DNA of 58,197 nucleotides, taken from Mycolicibacterium malmesburyense. Lineage in GTDB: Bacteria > Actinomycetota > Actinomycetes > Mycobacteriales > Mycobacteriaceae. Position numbers and translations under genes: made by a program. Below the pieces are notes generated by a model that worked only from the letters and a program-made list of their open reading frames with translations, was not told where the DNA came from and ran no database searches. Positions 17,704 through 27,229 of the stretch are shown here, piece by piece; the stretch's first letter is position 1, and the number at the start of each line of letters is the position of its first letter. The stretch spans positions 1-58,197 of the forward strand of contig NZ_CVTB01000254.1 in the NCBI RefSeq assembly GCF_001050015.1, given 5' to 3'.

Positions 17704-19455
17704 CTATGCCTGTCTTGGAGCCAACATCAAGTCGACCCAGTTTTCCGCAGGCGCCAGTTTGTCAGTCGCGGCCGCGATGACGCCAGTTCCGCCCTCGGGG
17801 TCGACGAACTGACCGTTCTGGTCGTACGTGGTGAAGCGCGGGCCCGACGGGCTCGACGCCATCGGCGGCGCCTCCGCGGGCAGCGGCGGACCACCCGCCG
17901 GCGGCGGCGCGGGAGCGCCCGGCGCGGGGGGCGGCGGGACCGCACCCGGCGGCGGAGGCGGCGGCGTCCGACCGTACGGCGGCGCCACCTGGTCCGGCGG
18001 GCTGAAGAACGGCCACGCGGGCGGCAGGGTCGGCTGGACCTCGTTCGGCGGCACCGGCAGGGGGAACGGCGCGTGCGGCGCCGGGCCCGGACCCGGCGGG
18101 ACACCGGGCGGCAACTGGACCGCCGGCGGGCCCGGGTCCGGATCCACCTGCGGGGGGATGTAGGGGAACTTGTTGGGCGGCAGGATGTTCCGGCCGTCCT
18201 CTGGCGTGTCGTCCTCCATCACATCCATCGGCGTGCCGAGCGGCACCGGCGGTCCACGCCACGGGTTGTTGCCGATGGGCACGTATCCGCGCGGATCGCG
18301 GCACAGCTGAATGGTCGGCGCGCGCTTGCCGGGGAACTCCTGGCAGGGGTAGTTGCGCGCGCCACGGACCACCGCGGGATCGTTTTGCGGCGTCTTGCAG
18401 TACAGGTCCTTGGGCAGTTCGCGCAGGGTCTCGTCGGCGGGGCTGCGCATCTCGCTCGCCGGAACGAAGCCGGTCAGGCACGGCGGCGGATCCTGCAGAT
18501 CGATCTTGAAGTCCAGCTTGCCGCCCTCGTCGGCGGGCAGACCACCACCGACCGTCAGCAGGGCCGCCATCAACGCCGGGAACACCACCAGCGAGTGTTC
18601 GAGCGACTTGCGGTAGATCACGCCGATGCGACCGAAGTTCGCGAGGTTGGCCGCCAGCACCGGGAACGACGGGCGGATGCCGCTGAAGAGCTCGTTGGCC
18701 TCCGCCGTCGCGCCCGGCACCGTCTGCAATGTCGTGCGGAACTGCGGATCGGCGTTGTTCAGCTCGGTGGTGAGGCGGGCGAGTCCGTCGGCCAGTGACC
18801 GGATGTCGTCGCCGCTGCGAATCTGCGCGTCGAGGAACGGGCCCGCCTGGTCGATGAGCTGGTTCACCTGCCCGTAGTTGGCGTTGGCCTCGTCGACGAG
18901 CAACCGTGCCGACTGGATCATTCGTGCCAGTTCGGGCCCGGAGCCGTTGAACGCCTTGAACGTCTCCCGCAGGAGGTCCTGGATGCGGCTGTCGCCGACG
19001 CTCGTGACGAGCGCTTCGGCCTCCTGCAGCAGCCCCGCGATGTCCTGTCCGATCGCGGTGCGATCCACCCCGATGTTCGAGCCGTCGCGCAGCTTGGCGC
19101 TCGACGCCTTCTCGGGCGGAACCAGGTCGATGTACTGCTCACCGACCGCGGAGACGCTCTTGACCGTCGCGGTCACGTTGTCCGGCACGGGTGTGCCGCT
19201 GTTGAGGCGCATCTTGGCGACGACGCCGTCATCGGACAGGCCGACCGACTCGACCCGGCCGATCGTCACCCCCCGGTAGGTGACGTTCGCGTTCTCGTAC
19301 AGCCCGCCGGCGGCGACGAAATTCGCGGTCGCCCGGTAGGTGCCGATGCCGACGGCGGCCGGCAGCTGCAGATAGAAGATCGAGATCGCGCCCACCGTCA
19401 ACACGGTGACGATCGCGAAGATCGAGAGCTGGAAACGCGTCAGGCGCGACAGCAT
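17704..19455 (-). CDS. mce4F: Mce4F, sterol transporter substrate-binding subunit
   Basis: A 583-residue Mce protein: N-terminal membrane anchor (about 9-30), an MlaD/Mce beta-barrel domain (about 38-115, GLYENANVTYRGVTIGRVES), a long helical region (about 120-300), then a cysteine-containing segment and a markedly proline-rich region (about 415-530). It forms part of the hetero-hexameric tunnel that moves sterol across the periplasm to YrbE4AB. The start abuts the stop of mce4E (TAGATG). Confidence 0.95.
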   Translation of the reverse strand: MLSRLTRFQLSIFAIVTVLTVGAISIFYLQLPAAVGIGTYRATANFVAAGGLYENANVTYRGVTIGRVESVGLSDDGVVAKMRLNSGTPVPDNVTATVKSVSAVGEQYIDLVPPEKASSAKLRDGSNIGVDRTAIGQDIAGLLQEAEALVTSVGDSRIQDLLRETFKAFNGSGPELARMIQSARLLVDEANANYGQVNQLIDQAGPFLDAQIRSGDDIRSLADGLARLTTELNNADPQFRTTLQTVPGATAEANELFSGIRPSFPVLAANLANFGRIGVIYRKSLEHSLVVFPALMAALLTVGGGLPADEGGKLDFKIDLQDPPPCLTGFVPASEMRSPADETLRELPKDLYCKTPQNDPAVVRGARNYPCQEFPGKRAPTIQLCRDPRGYVPIGNNPWRGPPVPLGTPMDVMEDDTPEDGRNILPPNKFPYIPPQVDPDPGPPAVQLPPGVPPGPGPAPHAPFPLPVPPNEVQPTLPPAWPFFSPPDQVAPPYGRTPPPPPPGAVPPPPAPGAPAPPPAGGPPLPAEAPPMASSPSGPRFTTYDQNGQFVDPEGGTGVIAAATDKLAPAENWVDLMLAPRQA

Positions 19456-20616
19456 CTAGGGCCCCTCCCCGTGCTGCGTCGCCGTGCCCGGCGGGATCTC
19501 GAACGGGTCGGCGGCCTGACCGGACAGGTTCGCCAGCGAGCCCGTCATGAAGTCCGGCGGGGTGATCACCTCGTGCATCCGCTTCATGTTCGGGTCGAAC
19601 CCCCACGACGTGGTGAACACCGACTCCCCGGTGCGGCGCAGGGTCAGGTCGAACGTGGTGTACACGTTCAGGTAGTCACCGCGGACTGCGTTGCGCAGGT
19701 ATTTGTAGTGGAACGGGAAGGTCGGCAACAGCTCGAGATCCTTGATGAGGAAGTCGGCATTGTCGTTGAACGCCTTGACCACCGGGTAGAGGTCCTTGAA
19801 GTCCGCCGCGAAGTCGTCCTTGGTCTGTTCGAGCACGCGCGACGCCACGGTGGCGAAACTGCGCAGCGCGGTGAACGCCTCGACGATGTTGGCGCGATTG
19901 TCGTTGAGCACCTTCAACGCCTCGGGCAGTCGGTCCAGTGTGCGGCCCAGGCTGTCCCTGCTGTTGGCGAGGATCCCGGCGAACCTGTCGAGGCCCTCCA
20001 TCGCGGCGATGATGTCGTTGGTCTGGCGGTCCAGCGAGCTGGTCAGCTCGGCGAGCCGCGGGATCAGGTCGACGAAGGAGCCCTGCCGTCCCGCGATCGC
20101 GTTGTACGTCTCGTCCGTGATGTCCTGCAGCGCACCGAGATTGCCCTTGTTGACCACGACGCCGAGCGACGACAGGACCTCTTCGGTGGTCGGGTAGCGA
20201 CCGGTCCGGTCGAGCGGGATGTGCGAACCGTTCTTGAGCTTCCCGACGCCGGGACCGTCGACGGGTGAGGACAACTCGATGTGTTGCGAACCGAGCAGCG
20301 AGGTCTGCGCCACCTTCGCGGACGCGTTCTCGGGCAGGTTGACGTTCCCGTCCAGCGACAGCTGCACCGCGGCGTAGAACGTTCCGTCGGACCGTTGCAC
20401 CGCCTCGATACCCGAGACGCTTCCGACCGTGACGTCGTCGACCATCACCGGCGAGTTCTGCGGCAGCGTCGCCACATCCGGCAGTTCCACCGTGATCTTG
20501 TAGGAACCGGCGCCGTGTCCGGCGGTCCCCGGCATGTTCAACGAGTTGAGACCGCCGAACGAGCAGCCGGCGAGCAGCACGGCCAGCGACGGGATCGCCA
20601 CCATCTTGCGGATCAC
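19456..20616 (-). CDS. lprN: Mce4E lipoprotein (LprN)
   Basis: A 386-residue Mce protein made as a lipoprotein: signal peptide MIRKMVAIPSLAVLLAGC with lipobox LAGC and acylated Cys18. It is the only Mce4 subunit with a lipid anchor instead of a transmembrane helix. An MlaD/Mce domain (about 40-115) and helical tunnel domain follow. It overlaps the end of mce4D by 4 bases. Confidence 0.95.
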   Translation of the reverse strand: MIRKMVAIPSLAVLLAGCSFGGLNSLNMPGTAGHGAGSYKITVELPDVATLPQNSPVMVDDVTVGSVSGIEAVQRSDGTFYAAVQLSLDGNVNLPENASAKVAQTSLLGSQHIELSSPVDGPGVGKLKNGSHIPLDRTGRYPTTEEVLSSLGVVVNKGNLGALQDITDETYNAIAGRQGSFVDLIPRLAELTSSLDRQTNDIIAAMEGLDRFAGILANSRDSLGRTLDRLPEALKVLNDNRANIVEAFTALRSFATVASRVLEQTKDDFAADFKDLYPVVKAFNDNADFLIKDLELLPTFPFHYKYLRNAVRGDYLNVYTTFDLTLRRTGESVFTTSWGFDPNMKRMHEVITPPDFMTGSLANLSGQAADPFEIPPGTATQHGEGP

Positions 20617-22055
20617 GGGGCACCTCCACCCGGCAGTGGGGCGGGCATCGGTACGGGAGCGCCGGATTCGGCGGGCTCGGGCGGGCTTTGCGCCGAACCG
20701 TCGGACTCAGCGGCCGGGGCCTGCGCGAGGGGTCCGCCGGCATGCGGGGCGCCCGGCGCCGTGTCGGGCGCCGGCGGCACCAACAGCGAACTGAGGTCCA
20801 TGTCCGCCGACACGGGCGGCGGAGTCACCCCGGGCGCGGGCTGCCACTGCAGATACGGAACCGGCGTCTCGGCCTTCGCCTCCGTCTCGGGGGTGTCGTA
20901 GATGATCTGGCCCTTGTAGGCGGTGATGCTGTTGATCGGGTGGAACAGCAGCGGCGGGAAGTTCATCGCGATGCGCTTGAACACCGGGCCCATGCGCTGG
21001 CGGCAGATCTCGGTCCGCTTGAAGTTGTCGGGCGTGGGGGCGGCCTCGAACGCGCCACCGCAGATGAACTGCACCGGGTTGGCGAAGTTCGGCAGCGTCA
21101 GCAGGCCGCCCACCGTGCCCTGGGCCGGGTTGTAGATGTTGTAGAAGTTCGACAGGCCGTTGGGCGTGATGTGCAGGATCTGCTCGATGTCCTCGCTGCG
21201 CTCGGTCAGGATGCTGGTGAAGTCGGTGAGCTTGGTGACCTGATCGATCAGCGCGCTGTTGCTCTCGTTGAGGAAGCCCCTGACGTCGGCCAACGCCTGG
21301 TTGAGGGTGCCCAGGGTGCTGTCCAGGCCCGCCGAGCTGTCCGCGAGGACCTGGGACACCGACGCGACGTGGTTGGAGAACTGCACGATCTGCTCGTTGC
21401 TGTTCGACAGCGCGTCGATCAGCACCTGCAGGTTGCGAATCGTGCCGAACAGGTCGGTGCGTGAGTCGCCGAGCCGGCCCGCGGTCTGCGAGAGTTCCCG
21501 CAGCGCCTTGCGGAACGTGTCGCCGTTGCCGTCGAAGGTGTCGGCGGCCTGGTTCACGACGGTCGACAGCGGGCCCTGCATCGAACCGGGTTTGGGCCCC
21601 AGTTGTGCGCTCAGTTGGGTGAGCTGTTCTTTGACCTCGTCCCACTCGACCGGAACCGCGGTGCGGTCCAGCCCGATCTCGGCGCCATCGGCCATCGCCG
21701 TACCGCCGGTGTAGGCCGGCGTCAGCTGAATGAACCGGGCGGACACCAGGTTCGGGGCGATCACGAGCGCCTTGGCGTCGGCGGGCACCCGGATGCCGTG
21801 ATCCAGCGTCATGGTGACCTTGACGTCCTCGGCCCGCGGTTCGATCGAGTCGACCCTGCCGACGGGGACTCCGACGATGCGGACCTCGTCGCCCGGGTAG
21901 AGCCCGACCGCCGAGGTGAAGTAGGCCGTCAGCTTGTTGCCGACCCGTGTCGGCCACACCAGGTACACCCCGATGGCGAGCGTGATCACCAGCAGGGCGG
22001 CCAGCGCCGGCCGCAGCCAGCGGTTGCGGGTCCGGGTCGAAGTCGCTTGCGTCAT
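20613..22055 (-). CDS. mce4D: Mce4D, sterol transporter substrate-binding subunit
   Basis: A 480-residue Mce protein: N-terminal transmembrane anchor (about 13-34), an MlaD/Mce domain (about 40-120, GLYPGDEVRIVGVPVGRVDS), the helical tunnel region and a Pro/Ala-rich tail (about 405-480). It overlaps mce4C and mce4E by 4 bases each, showing a tightly coupled operon. Confidence 0.95.
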   Translation of the reverse strand: MTQATSTRTRNRWLRPALAALLVITLAIGVYLVWPTRVGNKLTAYFTSAVGLYPGDEVRIVGVPVGRVDSIEPRAEDVKVTMTLDHGIRVPADAKALVIAPNLVSARFIQLTPAYTGGTAMADGAEIGLDRTAVPVEWDEVKEQLTQLSAQLGPKPGSMQGPLSTVVNQAADTFDGNGDTFRKALRELSQTAGRLGDSRTDLFGTIRNLQVLIDALSNSNEQIVQFSNHVASVSQVLADSSAGLDSTLGTLNQALADVRGFLNESNSALIDQVTKLTDFTSILTERSEDIEQILHITPNGLSNFYNIYNPAQGTVGGLLTLPNFANPVQFICGGAFEAAPTPDNFKRTEICRQRMGPVFKRIAMNFPPLLFHPINSITAYKGQIIYDTPETEAKAETPVPYLQWQPAPGVTPPPVSADMDLSSLLVPPAPDTAPGAPHAGGPLAQAPAAESDGSAQSPPEPAESGAPVPMPAPLPGGGAP

Positions 22056-23113
22056 GGTGACTTCGGCCTGATGATGAGGCGCTCGGAGATGTATCCGCGC
22101 AGCATGTCGGCGAGGCTGTCGGGCAGTTTGCCGGGCTGGAAGTAGAAGTCGAGGAGCACTTCGGCGATCGGTGCCGGCGGCAGGCCGTACAGGTTGATCT
22201 GGAAGCCCGGTCCCGAACCGACGACCTCGCCGAGCGCGGTGGCGTAGGGCGGCAGTCGCTTGAGCGCCTCGCTGATGTGTTCGCGGCGCTCGAGGAGGTT
22301 GTCCAACACCAGGTTCAGCTTCTCCAGGGCGGGCTTGAACTCGCGGCGGTTGTCAGCGACGAAACCGGAAAGCTGTTGAGAGACATCGTCGATGCCGTCG
22401 ATCAGGTTGCTCAGCGCCTGGCGCCGTTCGTCGAGGGCGGCGAAGAGTTGGTTGCCGTCGAGGATCAGCTGATTCACCTGGCCCGCGCGCTGCGCCAGCG
22501 TGTCCGAGACGCGCTTGGCGTGGCCGAGCAGCTGCGCCAGCGCCTCGTCGCGTTTGTTCAGGCTGCGCGACAGGTTCGCCACCCCGTCCAGTGCGCCGCG
22601 CAGTTGCGGGGTGGCGTCGCGCAGCGAGTCGGTGATCGTCTGCAGCGCCTGCTCGAACCGCGGCTTGTCGAGTTCGCTGGCGTTCTGCCCGAGGTCCTGC
22701 AGTGCGGTGTTCAGGGTGTAGGGAGTCGTGGTGCGCCCCAACGGAATGACGGTCGACTCACCGCTGCCCTGCGGGGTCACCGCGAGCGACTTCTCACCGA
22801 GGACCGTGTCGGTCTTGATCGCGACCATCGTCTGGTCGCCCACGCGGATGTCGCGGTCGACCGTGAACAACACCTTGGCGGCGTCTCCGGCCAACTCGAC
22901 ACCGGTGACCTTGCCGACCTTGATGCCCGAGACGTTGACGTCGTTGCCCGGGATGATGCCGCCCGCGTCGGTGAAGTACGCCTCGTAGGGCTTGCCCTGC
23001 GGGAAGAACGGCAGCGAGCTGTAGCCGAACGACACCAGCACCAGGCACGCCACCAGGAAGATGCCGAAGATCCCGGTGCGCAACGGGTTCGAATCATCGG
23101 GCCTACTCGACAT
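22052..23113 (-). CDS. mce4C: Mce4C, sterol transporter substrate-binding subunit
   Basis: A 353-residue Mce protein with a membrane anchor (about 14-35), an Mce domain (about 40-115, GIIPGNDVNVSGIKVGKVTG) and the helical region. The ATG at 23113 is used because GGGGAGGTG lies about 8 bases before it and the anchor then starts normally; an upstream frame to 23152 is arginine-rich and lies in mce4B. It overlaps the mce4B stop by 11 bases. Confidence 0.94.
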   Translation of the reverse strand: MSSRPDDSNPLRTGIFGIFLVACLVLVSFGYSSLPFFPQGKPYEAYFTDAGGIIPGNDVNVSGIKVGKVTGVELAGDAAKVLFTVDRDIRVGDQTMVAIKTDTVLGEKSLAVTPQGSGESTVIPLGRTTTPYTLNTALQDLGQNASELDKPRFEQALQTITDSLRDATPQLRGALDGVANLSRSLNKRDEALAQLLGHAKRVSDTLAQRAGQVNQLILDGNQLFAALDERRQALSNLIDGIDDVSQQLSGFVADNRREFKPALEKLNLVLDNLLERREHISEALKRLPPYATALGEVVGSGPGFQINLYGLPPAPIAEVLLDFYFQPGKLPDSLADMLRGYISERLIIRPKSP

Positions 23114-24140
23114 TCGGCGCACACCTCCCCTTCGACGGATCGGGCGGACCACCCAGCGGGATCAGGATGTCACTGCCCGCCGGACCGTTGATCTTCAGAC
23201 GCGTCGAACAGTAGAAGATGTTGAAGAACGAACCGTATGCGCCAAGGGCGTTGAGCCGCAGATAGTTCTCGGCCAGCGGCTCGATCACCTTGTTCACGTC
23301 GGCCTTGCGTTCGTCGAGTCGCTGCGCGAGGGGCCGCACGTTCTCGATGACCCCCTGCACCGGACGGCGGGACTTCTGCAGCATGTCGGTCAGGTCGTTC
23401 TCCGCCGACGCGAGCGGCTCGATGGCGCCGGCGATCGGATCGCGCCCCTGCGCCAGGCCCGTGATGAGCTGCTGCAGTTGGTCGACCGCGGCGTCGAACT
23501 GCGCGCCCTTCTCGTCGACGGTGCCCAGCACGGTGTTCAGGTGGGTGATGACGTCGCCGATGAGCTGATCTCTGGCGGCGAGGTTCTGGGTGAACGCGCT
23601 GGTGGTCGACAGCAGGTTGGCCAACGCGCCGCCCTGCCCCTGCAGCAGCTCGATGACCGCGTTGCTGACCTCGTTGATCTTCTGGCCGTCGAGGCCCTTC
23701 AGGACCGGCCGCAGCCCACCGAGCAGTGCGTCGAGGTCGAGCGCGGGCTGCGTGTTCTTCTTGGGGATGGTGCTGCCCGGCGGCAGCTTGCGAAGCTCGC
23801 CCGGCCCCGAGGTGATCTCGAGATACCGGTCGCCCACCAGGTTCTCGTAACGCACCACGGCACGCGTCGAGGTGTAGAGCTGATAGCGCTTGTCGACGTC
23901 GAAGGCGACGTCGACCGTGTTGTCGGGGTTGAGCTTCACGTCGCCGACGGTTCCGACCGGAACACCGGCGATCCGCACGTCCTGACCGGCCTTCAGCCGC
24001 GAGGCGTCGGTGAAGGTGGCGTGATAACCCTTCTCGGCGGTGAACCGGAACTCACCGAAGACCACCACCAGCATCGCGGCCACCAGCAGCATGACCACGG
24101 TGAAGATGCTGACGTTCAGCAGTGTCTTGTCGCCCCGCAC
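23103..24140 (-). CDS. mce4B: Mce4B, sterol transporter substrate-binding subunit
   Basis: A 345-residue Mce protein: anchor (about 9-29), Mce domain (about 38-112, RLKAGQDVRIAGVPVGTVGD) and helical tunnel domain. A GTG start shares one base with the mce4A stop (TAGTG). Confidence 0.95.
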   Translation of the reverse strand: MRGDKTLLNVSIFTVVMLLVAAMLVVVFGEFRFTAEKGYHATFTDASRLKAGQDVRIAGVPVGTVGDVKLNPDNTVDVAFDVDKRYQLYTSTRAVVRYENLVGDRYLEITSGPGELRKLPPGSTIPKKNTQPALDLDALLGGLRPVLKGLDGQKINEVSNAVIELLQGQGGALANLLSTTSAFTQNLAARDQLIGDVITHLNTVLGTVDEKGAQFDAAVDQLQQLITGLAQGRDPIAGAIEPLASAENDLTDMLQKSRRPVQGVIENVRPLAQRLDERKADVNKVIEPLAENYLRLNALGAYGSFFNIFYCSTRLKINGPAGSDILIPLGGPPDPSKGRCAPNVE

Positions 24141-25342
24141 TAGAAGTCATCCCTCTCCGCGAACGCCCCGTTGAACAGCCACTGCAACGTCGACGGCGCG
24201 TCGAACTGCAGCTCGGTGTTCGGCTGATACGGGACGTAGGCGTTGTCGGTGACCAGGAACGGCGTGCGGTACCAGGATCCGCCGAACTGCTTGCTCGGAA
24301 CGTTCGGCAGGCCACGGCAATTCGGTCCGCCGGAGGCATTCACGATGGGCAGGCTCTCGGGATACGTGTAGCCGGGCGAACCGGGAAGGAAGTTCGACGC
24401 CACGAACAGACCGGGTCGGATACCGCCGATCACGGGGGCGAAGCGGTCGACCGCCAGGGCTGTGCCCTCGAGCATGCAGCCGAACACCGGTGAATACTCA
24501 CCGGCCACCTTCAACGGTGCGCGCAGCCGTTGGATCGCGGCGATGTAGTCGTCCGCGGCGGGTTCGAGCGTGGCGGTGCCGTTGTTGGCCAGGCCGATGG
24601 CGGCCAACAGGGTCGCGTTGAGGTTGTCCTTCTCGTCGACGATGGTGTCGCTGATCGCCGGAGCGTTGTCGAAGACGCGCGCCAGATCCGGGCCGGCGTC
24701 GCCGTAGATGTTGGCCACCACTGCGGTCTTGCGCAGATCTTCCTGCAAGGTCGGTAGCTTCGGATTCAATTGCTGCAGATAGTAATTCAAGCCCGCGAGC
24801 AGGGCACCGAGATCGTCGCCGTTACCGCGCAGGCCCTCGCCCAACGCGCTGAGCGTGGCGTTGAGGTTGATCGGGTCGACCTTGTTGAGCACGTCGGTCA
24901 ACGTCTGGAACAGCGTGTTGACCTCCAGCTGCACATCCTTGGCGGCGACCGTCGCACCGGCCTTGAGCGGCTGTCCCGACGGCTGCGCCGGCGGCAGGAA
25001 CTCGACGGACTTGGCGCCGAAAACCGTTGTGCTCCCGATACGCACACCGGCGTTGGAGGGGATGTAGCGCATCTCGCCGCGGTTGATGGCCAGCGTCAGT
25101 TTGGCTTCGTTGCCTGCGTAGTCGATCGACTCGACCTTGCCGATCTGCACCCCGCGGTACTTGACCTTGGCGTCGCGCTCCATCACCAACCCGGCGCGCG
25201 GAGCGGTCACGCTGACGGTGTCCACCGGCGTGAACGCCGCCGTGTACGCCAGATAGGTGAACACCGTCGCCGCGAGCAGGATCGCCGTGAGGATCGCCGC
25301 GGCGATCCTCACATGACTGCGCTTGGCTTCGGTGTCTGCCAT
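24140..25342 (-). CDS. mce4A: Mce4A, sterol transporter substrate-binding subunit
   Basis: A 400-residue Mce protein and the first of the six tunnel subunits. It has an anchor (about 12-34), an Mce domain (about 45-120, GLVMERDAKVKYRGVQIGKV), the helical region and the conserved Mce4A C-terminal part with SFNG-like FNGAF near the end. It is required for cholesterol uptake in mycobacteria. The start lies 3 bases after yrbE4B. Confidence 0.96.
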   Translation of the reverse strand: MADTEAKRSHVRIAAAILTAILLAATVFTYLAYTAAFTPVDTVSVTAPRAGLVMERDAKVKYRGVQIGKVESIDYAGNEAKLTLAINRGEMRYIPSNAGVRIGSTTVFGAKSVEFLPPAQPSGQPLKAGATVAAKDVQLEVNTLFQTLTDVLNKVDPINLNATLSALGEGLRGNGDDLGALLAGLNYYLQQLNPKLPTLQEDLRKTAVVANIYGDAGPDLARVFDNAPAISDTIVDEKDNLNATLLAAIGLANNGTATLEPAADDYIAAIQRLRAPLKVAGEYSPVFGCMLEGTALAVDRFAPVIGGIRPGLFVASNFLPGSPGYTYPESLPIVNASGGPNCRGLPNVPSKQFGGSWYRTPFLVTDNAYVPYQPNTELQFDAPSTLQWLFNGAFAERDDF

Positions 25343-25345
25343 CGT

Positions 25346-26188
25346 CTACCCGGAGAGGTTGAAGTTGCCGGACGCGCCGTAGACGGCGAGCGAGATGAAC
25401 AGGGTGATGGTGACGACGACGATCAGCGAGGTCCGCACGGCCTGACCGACCGCGATGCCGACACCGACGGGGCCGCCCGAGGCGTTGTAGCCGTAATAGG
25501 TGTGCACGAGCATCACCGCGATCGCCATGACGATCGCCTGCAGGAACGACCACAGCAAATCGGTCGGCACCAGGAAGGTGTTGAAGTAGTGGTCGTACAG
25601 GCCCGACGACTGTTTGTTGATGAACACCGTCGTGAACCGGGCGGCGAAGAACGCGGCGAGCACCGACAGCGAGTACAGCGGGATGATCGCGACCATCCCG
25701 GCCATCAGGCGCGTGGACACCAGATAGGACACCGAGTGCACGGCCATCGACTCGACGGCGTCGATCTCCTCGGACACCCGCATGGCCCCCAGTTGCGCGG
25801 TCGTGCCCGCCCCGATCGTGGCCGCCAGCGCGATGCCCGCGATCACCGGGGCGACGATGCGCACGTTGAGGAAGGCCGAGAGGAACCCGGTCAGCGCCTC
25901 GATGCCGATGTTGCCGAGCGACGAGTAACCCTGGACGGCGATGACGCCGCCGGAGGCCAGCGTCAGGAACGCCGCGACACCGACGGTGCCGCCGATCATC
26001 ACCAGCGCGCCGGTGCCCATCGTCATCTCGGCGATGTTGCGGACGGTCTCCTTGCGGTACCGACGGACGGCGTTCGGCAGGTACCGAATCGTCTCGCCGT
26101 AGAAGAGCGCCTGCTCACCGACGGTGTCGACGATCTTCGGCATCCCGCTGAAGAAGCGCCGGAAACGGAGCGTGACGTCGTAGCTCAT
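25346..26188 (-). CDS. yrbE4B: YrbE4B, Mce4 permease subunit
   Basis: A 280-residue MlaE-family permease with about five to six hydrophobic helices and the MlaE signature around EEIDAVESMAVHSVSYLVSTR. With YrbE4A it forms the inner-membrane channel of the sterol importer, energised elsewhere by the MceG ATPase, which is not in this window. The start is 13 bases after yrbE4A. Confidence 0.96.
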   Translation of the reverse strand: MSYDVTLRFRRFFSGMPKIVDTVGEQALFYGETIRYLPNAVRRYRKETVRNIAEMTMGTGALVMIGGTVGVAAFLTLASGGVIAVQGYSSLGNIGIEALTGFLSAFLNVRIVAPVIAGIALAATIGAGTTAQLGAMRVSEEIDAVESMAVHSVSYLVSTRLMAGMVAIIPLYSLSVLAAFFAARFTTVFINKQSSGLYDHYFNTFLVPTDLLWSFLQAIVMAIAVMLVHTYYGYNASGGPVGVGIAVGQAVRTSLIVVVTITLFISLAVYGASGNFNLSG

Positions 26189-26201
26189 CGGGTGCCTCGA
26201 C

Positions 26202-26966
26202 TCATCGCTCCAGCACCCTCACGCCGATCGCGGTCATCACCACGTTGATCACGAACAGGCAGATGAACGCGTAGACGACGGTCTCGTTGACCGCGATGCC
26301 GACGCCCTTCGGGCCGCCCTTGACCGTCAGGCCCCGATAGCAGCCCACCAGGCCGGCCACCACCCCGAACAACAGGGCCTTGATCTCGGCCATGACCAGC
26401 TCGCCCAGGCCGGTCAGCACCGTCAGGCCGTTGATGAACGCGCCGGGATTGACACCCTGCAGGAAGACCGAGAACACGTAACCGCCCGACAGCCCGATCA
26501 GGCACACGAGGCCGTTGAGCAGCAACGCGACGAACGTCGAGGCGAGCACGCGCGGCACCACGAGCCGCTGGATCGGGTCGATGCCCAGCACGCGCATCGC
26601 GTCGATCTCCTCGCGGATGGTGCGCGCGCCGAGGTCCGCACAGATCGCGGTCGCGCCGGCGCCCGCCACCACCAGCACGGTCACCACCGGCCCGAGCTGA
26701 GTGATCGTGCCGAAGGCGGTGCCGGCGCCGGACAGGTCGGCGGCGCCGATCTCACGGAGAAGGATGTTCAGCGTGAACGCGACCAAGACCGTGAACGGAA
26801 TGGCCACCAGCAGCGTCGGCACGAGCGAAACGCGCGCGATCATCCAGGTCTGGTCGAGGAACTCCCGAAACTGAAACGGCCGCCGAAACGTCTTCGCGAA
26901 CGTGTCGAACGACATCTCGACGAACCCGCCCACGGCCCGAGCCGGAGCCGCGAGCTGTTCGATCAA
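26202..26966 (-). CDS. yrbE4A: YrbE4A, Mce4 permease subunit
   Basis: A 254-residue MlaE-family permease, first gene of the mce4 operon. The EEIDAMRVLGIDPIQRLVVP segment is the family signature. The start is TTG at 26966, with GGAG 6 bases upstream; the length then equals M. tuberculosis YrbE4A and no closer ATG fits. Two KstR operators and two -10 candidates lie 124-234 bases upstream. Confidence 0.95.
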   Translation of the reverse strand: MIEQLAAPARAVGGFVEMSFDTFAKTFRRPFQFREFLDQTWMIARVSLVPTLLVAIPFTVLVAFTLNILLREIGAADLSGAGTAFGTITQLGPVVTVLVVAGAGATAICADLGARTIREEIDAMRVLGIDPIQRLVVPRVLASTFVALLLNGLVCLIGLSGGYVFSVFLQGVNPGAFINGLTVLTGLGELVMAEIKALLFGVVAGLVGCYRGLTVKGGPKGVGIAVNETVVYAFICLFVINVVMTAIGVRVLER

Positions 26967-27097
26967 CCTATGCTCCGTTCTCGGGGGACGGGACGTTCGG
27001 CGCTTCGTGGTCGTGGCGAAGAGGTGAAATACGTTGTCACGGCGGACTTCCCACCCCTTGGCTAAGCGTTGCTCTCGGTGAGCCGGATCATACTAAC

Positions 27098-27111
27098 TAG
27101 AACACGTTCGC
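27098..27111. promoter_or_regulatory. KstR operator proximal to mce4
   Basis: TAGAACACGTTCGC matches TnnAACnnGTTnnA except the last base. On the minus strand the sequence continues from the operator into TAGTAT (27090-27095) and TATGAT (27087-27092), both good -10 hexamers for mce4. Confidence 0.75.
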
Positions 27112-27186
27112 AGTGTCAAAGCTCCGAAAATGGAGTCCGGATTGTGATTTTCGTGCTGGTCAAGGCAAGTGTGACCCAGCTCATTC

Positions 27187-27200
27187 TAGAACGTGTTCTA
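27187..27200. promoter_or_regulatory. KstR operator distal to mce4, perfect palindrome
   Basis: TAGAACGTGTTCTA is a perfect match. On the minus strand its last two bases start TAGAAT (27183-27188), an ideal -10, so KstR binding would block a promoter that fires toward mce4. It lies 29 bases past the end of hsd4A. Confidence 0.85.
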
Positions 27201-27229
27201 GTTACCTCAAGCGGTGACGAACGAGACCG

